Source of the DNA: Ashinkailepas kermadecensis | Taxonomy: Eukaryota; Arthropoda; Thecostraca; Neolepadidae | Length of the DNA: 64,000 bases | NCBI GenBank assembly: GCA_034440615.1 | Contig: JAOTOM010003833.1 | Location: forward strand, 1-64,000 | Direction: 5' to 3' | Shown: positions 22,668 through 34,284 of the stretch, in pieces | How positions within the stretch are numbered: position 1 is the stretch's first letter | How the letters are laid out: each line of letters opens with the position of its first letter | Notes under the pieces: generated by a model | What the model was told of the DNA's origin: nothing | Databases searched by the model: none | What the model saw: the letters and a program-made list of their open reading frames with translations, nothing else | Translations under genes and position numbers: made by a program

Positions 22668-23530
22668 CGCACCACGGGAGCTAAGAGAGCAGCCGAGGTG
22701 GTTCCGTGCACTCCTAGCACCACGGGAGCTAGGAGTGCAGCCAGGGTGATCTCGTGCACTCCTAGCACCACGGGAGCTAGGAGTGCAGCCAGGGTGATCT
22801 CGTGCACTCCTAGCACCACGGGAGCTAGGAGTGCAGCCGGGGTGATCTCGTGCACTCCTAGCACCACGGGAGCTAGGGAGTAGCCGGGGTGATCTCGTGC
22901 ACTCCTAGCACCACGGGAGCTAGGGGAGCAGCCGGGGTGATCTCGTGCACTCCTAGCACCACGGGAGCTAGGAGTGCAGCCAGGGTGGTCCCGTGCACTC
23001 CTAGCACCACGGGAGCTAGGAGTGCAGCCGGGGTGGTCCCGTGCACTCCTAGCACCACGGGAGCTAGGGGAGCAGCCGGGGTGATCTCGTGCACTCCTAG
23101 CACCACGGGAGCTAGGGGAGCAGCCGGGGTGATCCCGTGCACTCCTAGCACCACGGGAGCTAGGGGAGCAGCCAGGGTGATCTCGTGCTCTCCTAGCACC
23201 ACGGAAGCTTGGGGAGCAGCCGGGGTGATCTCGTGCACTCCTAGCACCACGGGAGCTAGGGGAGCAGCTGGGGCGATCTCGTGCACTCCTAGCACCACGG
23301 GAGCTAGGGGAGCAGCCGGGGTGATCTCGTGCACTCCTAGCACCACGGGAGCTAGGGGAGCATCCGGGGGTGGTCCCGTGCACTCCTAGCACCACGGGAG
23401 CTAGGAGTGCAGCCGGGGTGGTCCCGTGCACTCCTCGCACCACGGGAGCTAGGGGAGCAGCCGGGGTTATCTCGCGCACTCCTAGCACCACGGGGGCTAG
23501 GGGAACAGCCGGAGTGATCTTGTGGGAGGC
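22668..23530. repeat. 48-bp minisatellite, about 18 units
   Basis: The unit includes GTGCACTCCTAGCACCACGG and GAGCTAGG, spaced exactly 48 bases (for example 22754, 22802, 22850). Because 48 is divisible by three, both strands show long frames with a 16-residue period, such as CTPSTTGARGAAG. In many units CTCCTAGC and GCTAGGAG form 8-bp inverted arms around ACCACGGGA. Units alternate between GGAGTGCAGCC and GGGGAGCAGCC variants. Confidence 0.95.
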
Positions 23531-23744
23531 GAGACATGCCAATGTTTAATGGGGAGACAAGTGCTGGTATTGGGCAACTTCGGATGGGACACTGAGAAAA
23601 TTGCCTAATGCTTAATTACTGCACGTGCATATCACGTGGATGTGCCACTGCAGGCCCATCGTATATATCGCCTACCGGATGGATAGCCCGCCTCTTGCTA
23701 TAACTTGTCTTCCGCCCCTAATGACGTCTTAAACTGGTGCCAAT

Positions 23745-23937
23745 AGAGCCTAAGAAGCCTAAGCAATCCTTATGTGTTGATTGGTTAGCTGTGGCTTTAC
23801 GACGAACTCAGCAGTTGAAGTCATTTGGCGTCGCCTGTTCCTCACACCGGCAGGAAGAGCAGGCAATGCGGGGAATCGAACCCCATACCTCTGGCATGTC
23901 AGACACCCAGCTTAACCATTGAGCTACCAACGCGCTG
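23745..23937 (-). mobile_element. tRNA-derived SINE-like element
   Basis: On the minus strand the head has a good Pol III A box (TAGCTCAATGG, 23916-23926) and a perfect B box (GGTTCGATTCC, 23872-23882) within a 5-bp T-stem GGGG/CCCC. The acceptor stem pairs at only about five of seven positions and the anticodon arm is irregular, so this is not a functional tRNA. A non-tRNA body follows with ACTGCTGAGTTCGTCGTAAA, a segment I associate with invertebrate SINE bodies. No clear A-tail was found. Confidence 0.65.
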
Positions 23938-25375
23938 ACTAGGCTCCCAGCTGATTAAGGGGTGAATTTTACGGATGTAAGAATATTGCAGAAATACGCC
24001 AAACACTGCATCGATTGTCTTCCTTCCAATTCATTATGTGTAATGTGTCAGGCTCATGAATATGCCGCTCATGTTAAATCTGCATCCTTATTGCCGTATG
24101 AATAATTTGGACTAGGATAAGACTTTTCGGTTTCACTGCAATACCATTATGCTACGAGGACTTTGTAAAGGAGCTTATCGGTTGTTGCATTATTCAGCAG
24201 CGTCCATGTGCTGTTAAGCACTTATTGCTATGTTCATGGTGGAAGATGCATGAGCCTTACTACCAGTTGTATCACTGTCCAGTGGTATCATGCAACTTCC
24301 AATCTGAAGCTGGATCAATTCCTTGAACTAGGAACCTCCAAGTTTCACCACTATTACCGAAACATCAGAGACCTAGGTGTAAAGTTCGCAGTAGACAAGG
24401 GTGTCGAAACGCCGTCGAAATATTCCGGGACGGTGCTGTGACTCCAAATTCCTGGACGATGCTGTGACTCCATATTCCGGGACGAGACACTCTTCTGTCT
24501 CCGTTACACGGTGCACGCCTTCTACAGGGGAAAGTCAGCGGTCGCAATTAATTCTATCTGAACTGAGATCTGCTCAAAGGATCGCACCAGCTACGGCCGC
24601 GACCCGCGGTTCGAGTGGCGCAAACACCCTCATTTCGCATGCCCTCGTCGTGTCTTCTGTCGCGATTCTGTTGTCCGTGCGACACTCGTGCTCTTATAAT
24701 TTCGCATACACAAGAAACATCTACACGTAGGCCAAACGGGTCCGACACCGAAATCAGTTCGTAAAACTCCTCACAGATGCTCGGTATATATGAGTCGACC
24801 AAACGTGTGATGAAAACATCATTTGTCCTGTTGTGATAATGAAATGATTTGGCTCTCTGTCCTTGTATAATATTCCAATGTCACGTGACTTGTACAGTTT
24901 TTCGATTCGTCATATAAACGCAAGTGCGCACACACATCCACGCACATTTATCGTTCCGGTATGGGATAGCAAGAGAAAAACGATGATGAGCCGGATTAGA
25001 GAGCTTGTAATCCTACCTTTCCGACCCGCAACTGAAAACATGTGGACCTGATCACAAACCGACAGCGTTGATGTTATGATGACCCGATATTGGCACACGA
25101 ATCATGCACCGAGATCGCCTTAAAGCGTGCAACGCACTCACTGATGCACATGCACCACAAAGTGCACTGATGCAGTTGGGGCTGTTTTGTAGACTTCCTC
25201 AACTGGCTAATATTTTTTAGCATGGGCACCGCAGCAGACCTATTTGCTGACGCGTATCATCATGCAAAACACGGATGATCCGCTTGGCATTTTACTTGGG
25301 TGGTATGTATGTACAAGAAACATACAAATTTAGAGTGTTGCCATGTCCTGATTTTTCAGGTACATCTGGTACGTT
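23938..25375. other. Anonymous DNA
   Basis: No gene is seen. A short direct repeat with GATGCTGTGACTCC occurs two to three times at about 24430-24485. Confidence 0.4.
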
Positions 25376-25500
25376 TACAAGCATATGCGTAGAAACAGGG
25401 GGGCCAGGGGGCCATGGCCCACCCACTTTTGAAAGTGTGGGGGGGGGGAGCAACAATGGTAGCTGGCCCTCCCACTTTTGGGACAGTTAAATTTACTAAA
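25376..25500. mobile_element. Partial TIR element, reverse orientation
   Basis: CATATGCGTAGAAACAGG near 25382 followed by GGGCCATGGCCCACCCACTT resembles the reverse complement of the right end of the 13934-14111 family, but the body is different or truncated. It contains the perfect palindrome GGGCCATGGCCC and a run of ten Gs. Confidence 0.4.
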
Positions 25501-25631
25501 AGGCAGCATGCACACATTTGAATATGTGAAAAACTTCCTGCAATCCATAACTAAGTAAAAGTTGCACATATCACATGGTAGCACTTCATATTTTAAGTCA
25601 TACACACTTGGACCTTACAACAACGCAACTA

Positions 25632-25670
25632 ATCTGTTGCATCAACAAACTAGGAGTTGATGCAACAGAT
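25632..25670. repeat. Perfect 15-bp inverted repeat (hairpin)
   Basis: Arms 25632-25646 and 25656-25670 (ATCTGTTGCATCAAC and its exact complement) flank a 9-base loop. Confidence 0.9.
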
Positions 25671-26418
25671 GTATGGGTATTCACACCTTATATTATGTTA
25701 TGAAAAGACTATAAAGCAGATAATGTGCCAGCCAGTACCAAAATACATTCATGCTAGAATTTCACTGTGGTTCTTTTACTGTTAACATATTTAACATCGA
25801 TTTCATTAATATTGCCTACAGTAGAAAATTATAAAGGCTGAAGGCAGTAACATAACACAATCAAGGTAAGACGTACAATTTGCAAGCGCAAGTTCCTTGC
25901 CTTGATATTACATAGCCATGTATTATATATGGCCTTGCTCCTAGCTGCCATACACTTCAACATTTACATTTATTTTGATTATTGAAGCATACAATTACTG
26001 CCACGATACATGCATTGCGTGACTGTAGTATGAAATATAACGTACAAATTTTCACATTTCAATGGATTTTCACAGTTTGGCACAGCACACAGATACCCAA
26101 CCTTTTCAGTGAGATGCCTGGGTATTATCGATGCTGGTATCCAACATAGCAAAATACTTATTTCCATCATTTATTATGGTAGCATAGATACAATAATGAA
26201 GTCCACAACCTATTATATCGTCTTGAAGTGCGAGAACACCTGTCAGAATCCCAGAATCCCCGAGAGGATTAGGCACTCGTGGTGCGACCTGACAAGGTCA
26301 CACGAGGAGTGATATGAAGAGTGATGATGTGACGAGTAACGAGCGATGCTTGTCATGTGACCTGAGAAGGCATATGACAAGCATGGCAACTGACCCGAGT
26401 GGATCTTCAGCTGGGTAA
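25671..26418. other. Anonymous AT-rich DNA
   Basis: No coding or repeat structure recognised. Confidence 0.4.
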
Positions 26419-26879
26419 CTGCGTAGTGGCATTGACAGCACGTTCAACATTGAATTCAAATTATGTCGTTGACCAGAAATGGTCCGGTAAGATGGTGGTG
26501 CCATGGTATATGTAACAATCTCTGCTTAGCAAAGATACTGATCCCAGAATATATTCAATGAAGACATTTTGATTAAAAGTACAAAACACCGAATTACAAC
26601 TGAAAAAAACTAACAAGGCTTGTCATCGTCCAGTGATGTGTACGTCCAGGCTAAGATTTAAGGACCCCGAAAATAATGAGATGAATTTAGGCCAATTGCG
26701 GGGTGTATATTTCTGAACACTACTTGTGGTGCAAGCAGTTAAATGGGCATAGGAAAGGCGATTTTGTGCGATGTACTCCATAGACGGCATGGTTAAGCTA
26801 TACAATCATTGGGGCATGGGCACTGGCGTACCGAAGGGAGGGGGCGCTGGAATAGTCCCCTCCCCATGATAGGTTGTGG

Positions 26880-29065
26880 GCCCCAATAATCGCGCCTAGG
26901 TTCGGAAAAATTGCTCCAGGTTCCATAAAAATAATGCTGTTGTCCCCAACAATCGCACCGGGGCCCATACAAATCACTTTGGGGGCACCAAAAAGTCGCG
27001 CAGAGGTCACTGAAAATGAGGCCGGGGCCTCCCAAAATCCCCCCAAGGCATCTGAAAATCACATTGAAGGCCTCAAAAATCTTCCCGGGACCCTAAAAAT
27101 GATGCTGATGGCTCCAAAATGTGCGACAGGGCCCCTGAAAATACCATTGGGCCTCCAAAAAGTCGCGCCCGGACCCCGATAAGTCGCGCCAGGGTCCCAT
27201 AAAATCACGCTAAGGCCTTAAAGGTCGGACCGGGGCCTCTGATAATCGCGCTGAGGGCACACAAAGCTGGACCGGGGCCCCTGAAAAAAACACGCTGGGA
27301 GCAAAAGAAAAGTCGTGCGGTGGTACTTGAAAATCACGATGTGGCCGCGGAAAGACGGGCTGGGCTGGTCTGCTGAAAATCACGCTCGGGCCGAAAAAAA
27401 AGTCGTGCCGTGGGTCTTTAAAATCACAACGGGGACTCAAAACATTGGGCCGGGGCCACTGAAAATCACGCTGAGCCCGAAGATACCAAAACGTCGCACC
27501 CGGGCCCCTGAAAATCACGCTAGGGGCTTGACAGGTCGCACCGGGGTCCCAAAAGTCTCATTGGGAACACCCAATAAATGAAGCCGGGGCAACTAAAAAA
27601 AAGTATGGACATGGAAATCACTCTGGGCTCCTAGCAGTCGATCCAAAAGAAACCAGAACGTGTTGGGCCCCCAAATACGTGTCGAGACCACTAAAACTCG
27701 CGATATGCATGCAACAAATGAAGACATGGTTCAAAAATCGCATTTAGACCCAAAAACTTCGCGCCGCTGCCCTTGGAAATCACATTAGGGGCCAAAAAAG
27801 TCCCGCCGGAGCATCACAAGTCGCAGTTGGCTTCCCAAAAATCAATTCCTACCCGGAATTTATGTTCGAATAACGCAATTTTTGTGGCCGTGGAGTAATC
27901 TCCACGGCCACAAAAATTGCGTCAAAGACCCCAAAAACGCGTCTGGCCCCGGAAAAGAAGCTCCTTGGAGCACCGAAAAAATGCACCTGGAGACCGAAGA
28001 ATCGTACCGAGCCCAAAAATATCGCGCAAAAGGCTTACAAAAAAATACAAGTCGACCCACAAAAAAATCACAAAAGGACTCCTTCGAGTCGACCCGAGCA
28101 CCGGAAAATTCAGAACAGGCCCCGAAGGAAAGTTCTCCAAAGGGCCTTTCTACTCTTAAGGGTGCCATCGGCTGAAAAAAAAACTCGTTGAGCAGCCGCA
28201 GTGGCATACCAAAGAGGAAATCCTGAAGAGGTGGACTTCCAAGAACCCAAGAATCGCATCGGGGTCCCCAAAAATGGTTCTGGGGCCCCATAAATTCGCG
28301 TCGGGGCCCCCAGAATTAGGGGTTATAAATAAATACAACGGGCACCAAAAAACTTGCACCGAACCCAACAATTTGCGCCGGGGAACGCCAAATTCGCACT
28401 GCGGCCCAGATAAGTACAACGCGCTCCGCGAACTAGCGCTAAGCCCCTCAAATATCGCGCTATGGACCGAAAATTCCTGTCAGTGGTCTCATAAATCCTG
28501 GTCGGGGCAATCAAAAATTGCCATCGGGGCTCCAAAAAATTGGCGTCGGTGGTCCCAGCTAAGCACAGCGTGGCCCCAAAATCGCATCGAAACCCGACAA
28601 GGATCAAGCCGGAGCCCTTCAAAATATAGATTCCGAAAAATAAATGTCCTAGCCAGGAAAATCGCTCCTTATCTCAAACATACCACCAGATGCCTTAACA
28701 AATTGCGTATGGCACCAAAAAATGTACCGGAGCTAGAAAAATCGTCGCGGAACACCAAAAAATGTCGCCGGGGATCCGAAAAATCAGGCCGAGGCTCGGA
28801 CTTTACATAATTCGTAAGAAGTCAACAAAAATTGCGTCGGGCCCAGAAAACTGGCGTCGGATCCCCCCGGAACCACGCGCCTGGGCCCGAAAAGTCGCGA
28901 CGGGACCCCGTGAAATTATACCGGAGCCCCAAATATTGTGCTGGGGTCCTATAAATGTGAGCGAGGAACCTCAAATAAACACAGGGGGAGCCTGAGAGCA
29001 CAACTGGGGGACGAAAATGTACCTGACCCCCCAAAGCGTACCGACTCTGGCAAAAAGCGGCAGGA
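26880..29065. repeat. Degenerate 21-bp tandem array, copy 2
   Basis: Same unit as 6240-8500. Consecutive units can be cut at 20-22 bases, for example GGTCCCATAAAATCACGCT and GACCCCGATAAGTCGCGCC. One frame at 26874-27182 stays open for 102 codons with a seven-residue period (for example SPTIAPG, PIQITLG), but other frames are cut by indels. Confidence 0.8.
27873..27922. repeat. Perfect 23-bp inverted repeat inside array copy 2
   Basis: Arms 27873-27895 and 27900-27922 are exact reverse complements with a TAAT loop. At the matching place copy 1 (about 7050-7075) has only one arm-like sequence (CCACACAAATGGCGT), so the hairpin arose in copy 2 alone. Confidence 0.95.
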
Positions 29066-29097
29066 CGTAAAAACCATACACGTTTGTTATTTAAAAA

Positions 29098-29795
29098 AAA
29101 CACCATACGTAAACACCATACAGTTATGTCAGCCTGCCAATCTTGGTCTGCAACACACCAGATCACAGAATTTTCAACCAGCGACCACCCGTCTTTTCTG
29201 TTTCTCATCCTTTCCAGCATCAATCATGATACTTCTTTTGTCTTGGGCCAGTAAGTAAGCTACGTTCTTGCTTATTCTTTCTCCTCACCAACATCGGTGA
29301 CATTTACAACAGGGGACATCTTAGAAACGAATGGTACTATATCGTGGAAACTGGAGCACACCACATACTCATTATTGAGGCTGTAATGTGCTTGCACCCC
29401 CCCCCCCCCCCTACGCACTTGGAGGAAGTTGAAGAAATTTTGTTTGAGCAGTAATAGGTACTAATTGTTTCACTTGCACCAGGAAGATAAACATATTATT
29501 TTTTGTTATAATCCATCAGTCGTGAAGAGAGTTCCAAGTTCAGAGTGAAGTGTGAATTTGAAAGTATTCATACTGCGATGATAGTCCTTTTTCAGTAAGA
29601 CATGTTGCTGTAAGTCATAGGCGCGTCCAGGGTGCCTGCCCTCTCCCCCTTGGCGGTGAATGTTGTGTGCTCACTATTAAAATTATCGGGTTCTCTATCC
29701 AAAAGTGCTCAACCATGGTACTTTGCGAAATCCCTGGGTGCGCCCCTGCTGTTGGCCCTGGCCCACCCACTTTGTCAGACGTTCCTACGCCTATG
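29098..29795. repeat. Composite repeat, copy 2, right part
   Basis: Matches 13389-14111 and ends at the same CGCCTATG terminus. A run of about 14 Cs lies near 29396-29410. Confidence 0.8.
29616..29795. mobile_element. Short TIR element (CATAGGCG...CGCCTATG), copy in repeat 2
   Basis: 180 bp with the same 8-bp inverted ends as 13934-14111. It was presumably present before the composite repeat was duplicated. Confidence 0.6.
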
Positions 29796-29829
29796 TTTAC
29801 AAGACTTCTGTTACTTATATCGAACTATG

Positions 29830-30045
29830 AATATGACCTGATATTTGTAACACCACCACGGGCAGATGCCGTACGGGGTAGGCTATGACCTGATATTTGT
29901 TACGCCACCATGGGCAGATGTGGTACGGGGTAGGCTATGACCTGATATTTGTAGCGCCATCATCAGAAGATGTGGTACGGGGTAGACTATGCGTGATGTT
30001 TGTTGCGCCACCGCGGGAAGGTGTGGTATGGGGTAGGCTATGAGT
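29830..30045. repeat. 52-bp minisatellite, about 4 units
   Basis: ATGACCTGATATTTGT recurs at 29833, 29885 and 29937, with a decayed fourth unit. Each unit ends GTACGGGGTAGGCT. Confidence 0.9.
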
Positions 30046-30500
30046 TCCATTATGTGCTGAACACTACGTTTTGTTCTATTTTCTCAAACTTGCGTTTTTA
30101 CCGGATTTATAATTGTATTTCTCTGCATGCCTTCATATAAGCACCAAACAGCACGTTGCAACAGTTCATCCTCCGAATTAATCTGTTAATGGTCCTCGTT
30201 CCTTTGGTGATCTGCGATTTGTATTTCAAACATTCCTCCAATGCAATTCGCTCTAGCTTGCCAATCGCATTAACCGGTGTATTCGGTATTACCTGAATGA
30301 TGGTCGCGGTCTTTGATCTGTATATCGTATCCACAGGATAGTATGCTATCCCATATGTCAACGTTTATGCTATGCATATTCCCGTTTTCAAGTTGGCGAC
30401 GCAGGGTTATGTCTTCCATTATTGCAAACAAATTGTGTCTGAAACACCCGGGTTTCTCGTCGTTAATACCGAAAATAATCTTCGGAAGCCGCTGACGTCA
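30046..30500. other. Anonymous DNA with one unknown minus-strand frame
   Basis: An 84-codon frame (30107-30361) is open on the minus strand. It is not recognisable to me and could be chance. Confidence 0.35.
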
Positions 30501-30504
30501 ACCG

Positions 30505-30640
30505 TTGGCACAGTCTTACACTGTCGTCTGACAGCACATAATGCCCAGTTGGCGGAGCCTTACATTGTCATCTGACAGTGCATAATGCCCAGTTGGCGGA
30601 GCCTTACACTGTCATCTGACAGTGCATAGTGACGATAACA
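30505..30640. repeat. 44-bp repeat with internal palindrome, about 3 units
   Basis: GGCGGAGCCTTACA recurs 44 bases apart (30551 and 30595). Each unit holds CACTGTCATCTGACAGTG or a near form, an 8-bp perfect inverted repeat around TC. Confidence 0.85.
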
Positions 30641-30690
30641 GCCGACATCACCACACGGTGGCAGGCTGGCCAAACTCACACACACACACA
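30638..30690 (-). repeat. Dispersed repeat, inverted copy A
   Basis: The reverse complement is identical over about 51 bases to 38399-38449, of which 40 are unique sequence (GAGTTTGGCCAGCCTGCCAC onward) and the rest (GT)n. Confidence 0.9.
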
Positions 30691-31404
30691 GTGCATAGTG
30701 CCCAGATGGTTGCTATCAGCTATTAGATGCAATATTTATTTTCCAATTGTGGGTAATCGGAGGTGTCCTAGACAGCTTCCACTGACACCGATTTCCAGCT
30801 TGGCATGATTTGTTTTAGCGTCGAGTGCGGCGATCAGATGTCGCAAGCCGAATACACACACTACACCTGTGATGCTGTCGTGCTTAGAGCTGACGCACGG
30901 ACAGGAATGTATTCAAGTCGGCACTTGGTGACGGAGACAGATAAAATGGGTGTGGAGTGGATCCTTCGGACCTCTAGCGGCTACCGACGCGTTTCTAAGA
31001 AAGCAATGTTTTCGAATCAAACCATTTTTTCTTCCAAGTTTCAGGAACCGCTTTTCACGACTTCATAGTACTCCAGGATCGGTGGAGGAAAAAGCGTCTT
31101 GTTATAAAACGGGGAGATATTTTCGAAAAGTCCCCAACCTGAATAAGGGTGCCAAAAAATATACTCTTGATTTCAGAACTACGCAGTGCTTGCATGACAG
31201 AGACTTGGCGGACTTTTAAACTCGCTAGGATAAAGGACACGAGGATATAGAGACTTGAGAAACATCCGAAGAGAGGCATCTACCTTCACGGCGTCCGCCG
31301 AATATGCGGGCCTCAACAACGCGGTAAGGGGAATAAACCACTGATCTACGGGCGACTTCTCAAAGTTGGGGTCATGGCTCCCTCTCCCTCCTCCTGTTCC
31401 TACT
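30691..31404. other. Anonymous DNA
   Basis: No gene or repeat recognised. Confidence 0.4.
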
Positions 31405-31530
31405 CCTATGCGTGAAGGTCTTCCATCTCCATCTCCATCTCCATCTCCATTTCCATCTCCATCTCCATCTCCATCTCCAACTCCATCTCCATCTCCACCT
31501 CCATCTTCATCTCTATCTCCGTCTCCGTAA
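31405..31530. repeat. (CATCTC)n hexamer repeat
   Basis: About 20 units of CATCTC with single-base variants (CATTTC, CAACTC, CACCTC). Confidence 0.95.
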
Positions 31531-32112
31531 CCACCACCACCGGTTTTTGGAATATTTCATATTTACAACGGTAACAGAAAACATCATGGAAATGCCCAAA
31601 TATTTAGCATACGCATCGGCCTCAACGGCCCTCACCGCAGGGAACACTTGTGACAGCATGACTCTATACTTCCCGAGCGAGGAATGCGCCAGTAGGCAAT
31701 GCGCGCAGGACATCCCCTCCACTCCCCGCCACCTGGATGAATGACTGAACTGATAGACCCAAGATACTGTTACGCTAGGAAATGTTTGCTGAATAGATGA
31801 AACGTTTTGCCGTGTAGAAATATAGCGAACGAAAAGGCTGTGTCGATGGTCACCGTGGGAAAGTGACACACAATACCAAACTAGAAAACTTCTTTTATAT
31901 GTATATACTGGACAATCGAAGGAGGTCAAATGGGATATGCCCTCTTCCCCAACATGCCGATTTGTGCCGAAATTTCGCACGAAAATGTTATTATCTCGGC
32001 ATTTAAGGAAGCATTTCATTAGATACACATCATCGTAAGCAGACACGACGAATGTTAGCTGTTCTGATCTGAAGTTGTTTCATCGGATAATTGTGTGTGT
32101 TCTCTGGATAAT
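31531..32112. other. Anonymous DNA
   Basis: A 177-codon minus frame (31513-32046) shows no recognisable domain and runs into the hexamer repeat. Confidence 0.35.
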
Positions 32113-32115
32113 AGG

Positions 32116-32195
<80 letters not shown>

Positions 32196-32222
32196 TGTGT
32201 GCGTGCGTGCGTGTGTGTGCAT
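32113..32222. repeat. (GTGC)n/(GT)n microsatellite
   Basis: About 85 bases of GCGT tetramers flanked by short GT runs. Confidence 0.95.
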
Positions 32223-34284
32223 GTATAACTGTGCAAACTGAAAGATCAGCAATAGCTAAGCTGTGGACGAAGACTGAAAAAAGTCATTAACAGCCTGACG
32301 AACACTAGACACAGAGGACTTCTTTGATCAGAACAGATGAGTCGCAGCAGGTGATGCACACGGAAGCCCTGTGTTATTTTGTCAGCAATTATTATACTAA
32401 TTATGACTTCGTTCAACAGTAAGAAAAAGGGGAAGACGCTTTCAAGACACTAGGTTTTTCCATGACTAGGAGGGTAAACATGTCATGAAATATTTTCAAG
32501 GACTCCGAAAGCTCAATCTTTGACAACCAAAAAAAAGAGGCGGAACCCGTTGAAATTGCTTTTCGTCTATGCGACTGGCTTTTGTTCGTCTCCCTGCTTT
32601 GCCTGCTAATAACTACAAATCATACATATTTACTTACTGTTCATGTAATTAACTTAATCGCGGAAAACTTCCCGCAAACTGAATGGATTCCGACCGAAAC
32701 TTTTAGTAGTATCTTCTGAGATTGGATTGGAAATGAATACGCCAAAACGGATCCTCACAAGATCGCAGGAGTGAATATCGGCTCATGTCATGTTTCACTG
32801 CGTAAAGCTTTTATTTAAGACGGGCAGATTTTCTTGACGGGTGTTGCCGGTGTCGGCCACACTGCGCTGGAGGAGTCGGGAGGGGGAGGGGGAGGGCGTC
32901 GACCTTATTTCCGGGGATTGACTTTGTTATCCCCTGCCGACTCCTTCTTGTGCAGCGCGCTCCATGATTACCCATTGCCCTCTTGACCTAATGATGGCCA
33001 CTGGTAATGGACTCAGCCCCGCCTGGAGACTGGTGATCCCGTATCCGATCAGTCTGGCCTCATGCGGCTTGCGGTGGCCGCTCGATGCAGCACGCATGCT
33101 CCCTGTAGCAGCCGTGGTCTTTGTCAGAGCACACAGGCTCTCATCGTATTCTGTCACCACTCAATGCCGCGTCGCAAGTCAATGTCTATTCAGATTTTGG
33201 ATTTGCGCTATAAATTAGTCAGCCGAGCCAGACTGTATAAATAGTGCCCGCAATTTCGTGATGTGGGTCTTGGAGATCAATTTAATTCAGCCGAAATTGG
33301 CTGCAACCATGCCGAAATTGGGCTACCTGCCGAACACCATGCACACATACCAGGCATAGATGCATAATCCCGAATTGCAGAATTAGCACGGGTGCCACAC
33401 CGCGTCACAGCCGTTTGTTCAGTTCTCACGCTCAGCTTATCACAACGCAACCGTTCACCGCAGTGCGTTTCATCGGGCTGACTGACCAGGAGGTCATCCC
33501 GCCTCGGGGTGCACAGGTCGCGTGACATGACGCCATAAGACGTAGCTGACGCCTGTGTGGGATCCTTGCTCGCGTCGGGGACCGCAACCGCGTGACCTTG
33601 ACTGTCCCGACCTGCCCGGCGGCCGCGCCGTGTGCCGGCCGCTGATTGGTCCTTGTACGTGACGCGTGACCGGGCCTGACCGCCATGCTGTTCCGTCGGG
33701 GGATTCAAGATGAGACTACAATACCGTGAAGCGTGAGACGTGGAACGCGTCGTTAGACTGCCGCTGACGCTACAGCCTGGTTGGCTGCCTCCTCAGCCAG
33801 AGCCGGTTGGATCACCACTTACTAAGTTCCATCATAAGCCCTTTTCTTTAAACAAAACAAAAATGCGCACACGTCAAAGTAACATTGCTCGTAAAGCTTT
33901 TAAAACTCACAGTTAGATGACCTGAGACATGTTTCATCACGGTAAGAAGCAAACAATGACGTAGTGTTTCCTGGGATTTAGCTAAGTTACGGTATATCAA
34001 GCATATCCATATATGCGAGGTAGAGAATAATTTCCTTCAATCACAATAAATTGCGTCAGTGTTTTTTTTTGTGTGTATGTTGGTGCAGCAGGTCTCGTGC
34101 CAAAATATGAGTGAAAGAATTGAGACTTGAGACTCTGTTGCAAACAAGTCATCGGTGTTTCAAAAGCGTGAAGGCGGTGCTGGGCCGTTTTGGGTAGAGC
34201 GAGCTGGGTCGGTTCGCCCGGATCAACCTTTGTCGTTATTATAGACGCGGGAGCAAACTCGCTCAGGCTTCGAGCGGCAGCTTG
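32223..34284. other. Anonymous DNA, GC-richer from 32.8 to 33.8 kb
   Basis: No gene is assigned. A minus frame of 143 codons (33277-33708) is open in the GC-rich part but lacks recognisable motifs. TATAAATAG at 33235-33243 is a fair TATA-box match without a clear initiator downstream. Confidence 0.4.

Larger units (their letters stand above)
26419..29065. repeat. Composite repeat, copy 2, left part
   Basis: Collinear with 5728 to about 8230, at roughly 80-85 percent identity by eye and in the same orientation. Shared ungapped landmarks include ATTATGTCGTT, CAATGAAGACATTT and TCGTTGAGCAGCCGCAGTGG (about 28184-28203). Copy 2 has no LTR insertion and lacks the last part of the copy 1 array. Confidence 0.8.

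Noticed and set aside
22661..23542. CRISPR-like array of regular repeats
   Set aside because: Units are contiguous 48-bp tandem repeats without unique spacers, and the window is eukaryotic. The same applies to the other minisatellites.
22661..23542. 293-codon repetitive protein on the minus strand
   Set aside because: Open in several phases only because 48 is a multiple of three; no signal peptide or unique flanking domain.
23863..23933. Functional tRNA gene
   Set aside because: The A and B boxes are good, but the acceptor stem mispairs at about two of seven positions and no regular 7-base anticodon loop forms, so it is called SINE-like.
30107..30361. 84-codon minus frame as a LINE or other gene fragment
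   Set aside because: It has a plausible amino-acid mix but no motif I can name and no supporting flanks.
33235..33243. TATA box and promoter
   Set aside because: A single TATAAATAG match without initiator or gene downstream is not enough.
33277..33708. 143-codon minus frame in GC-rich DNA
   Set aside because: Composition explains its openness; no motif, splice signal or start context was found.
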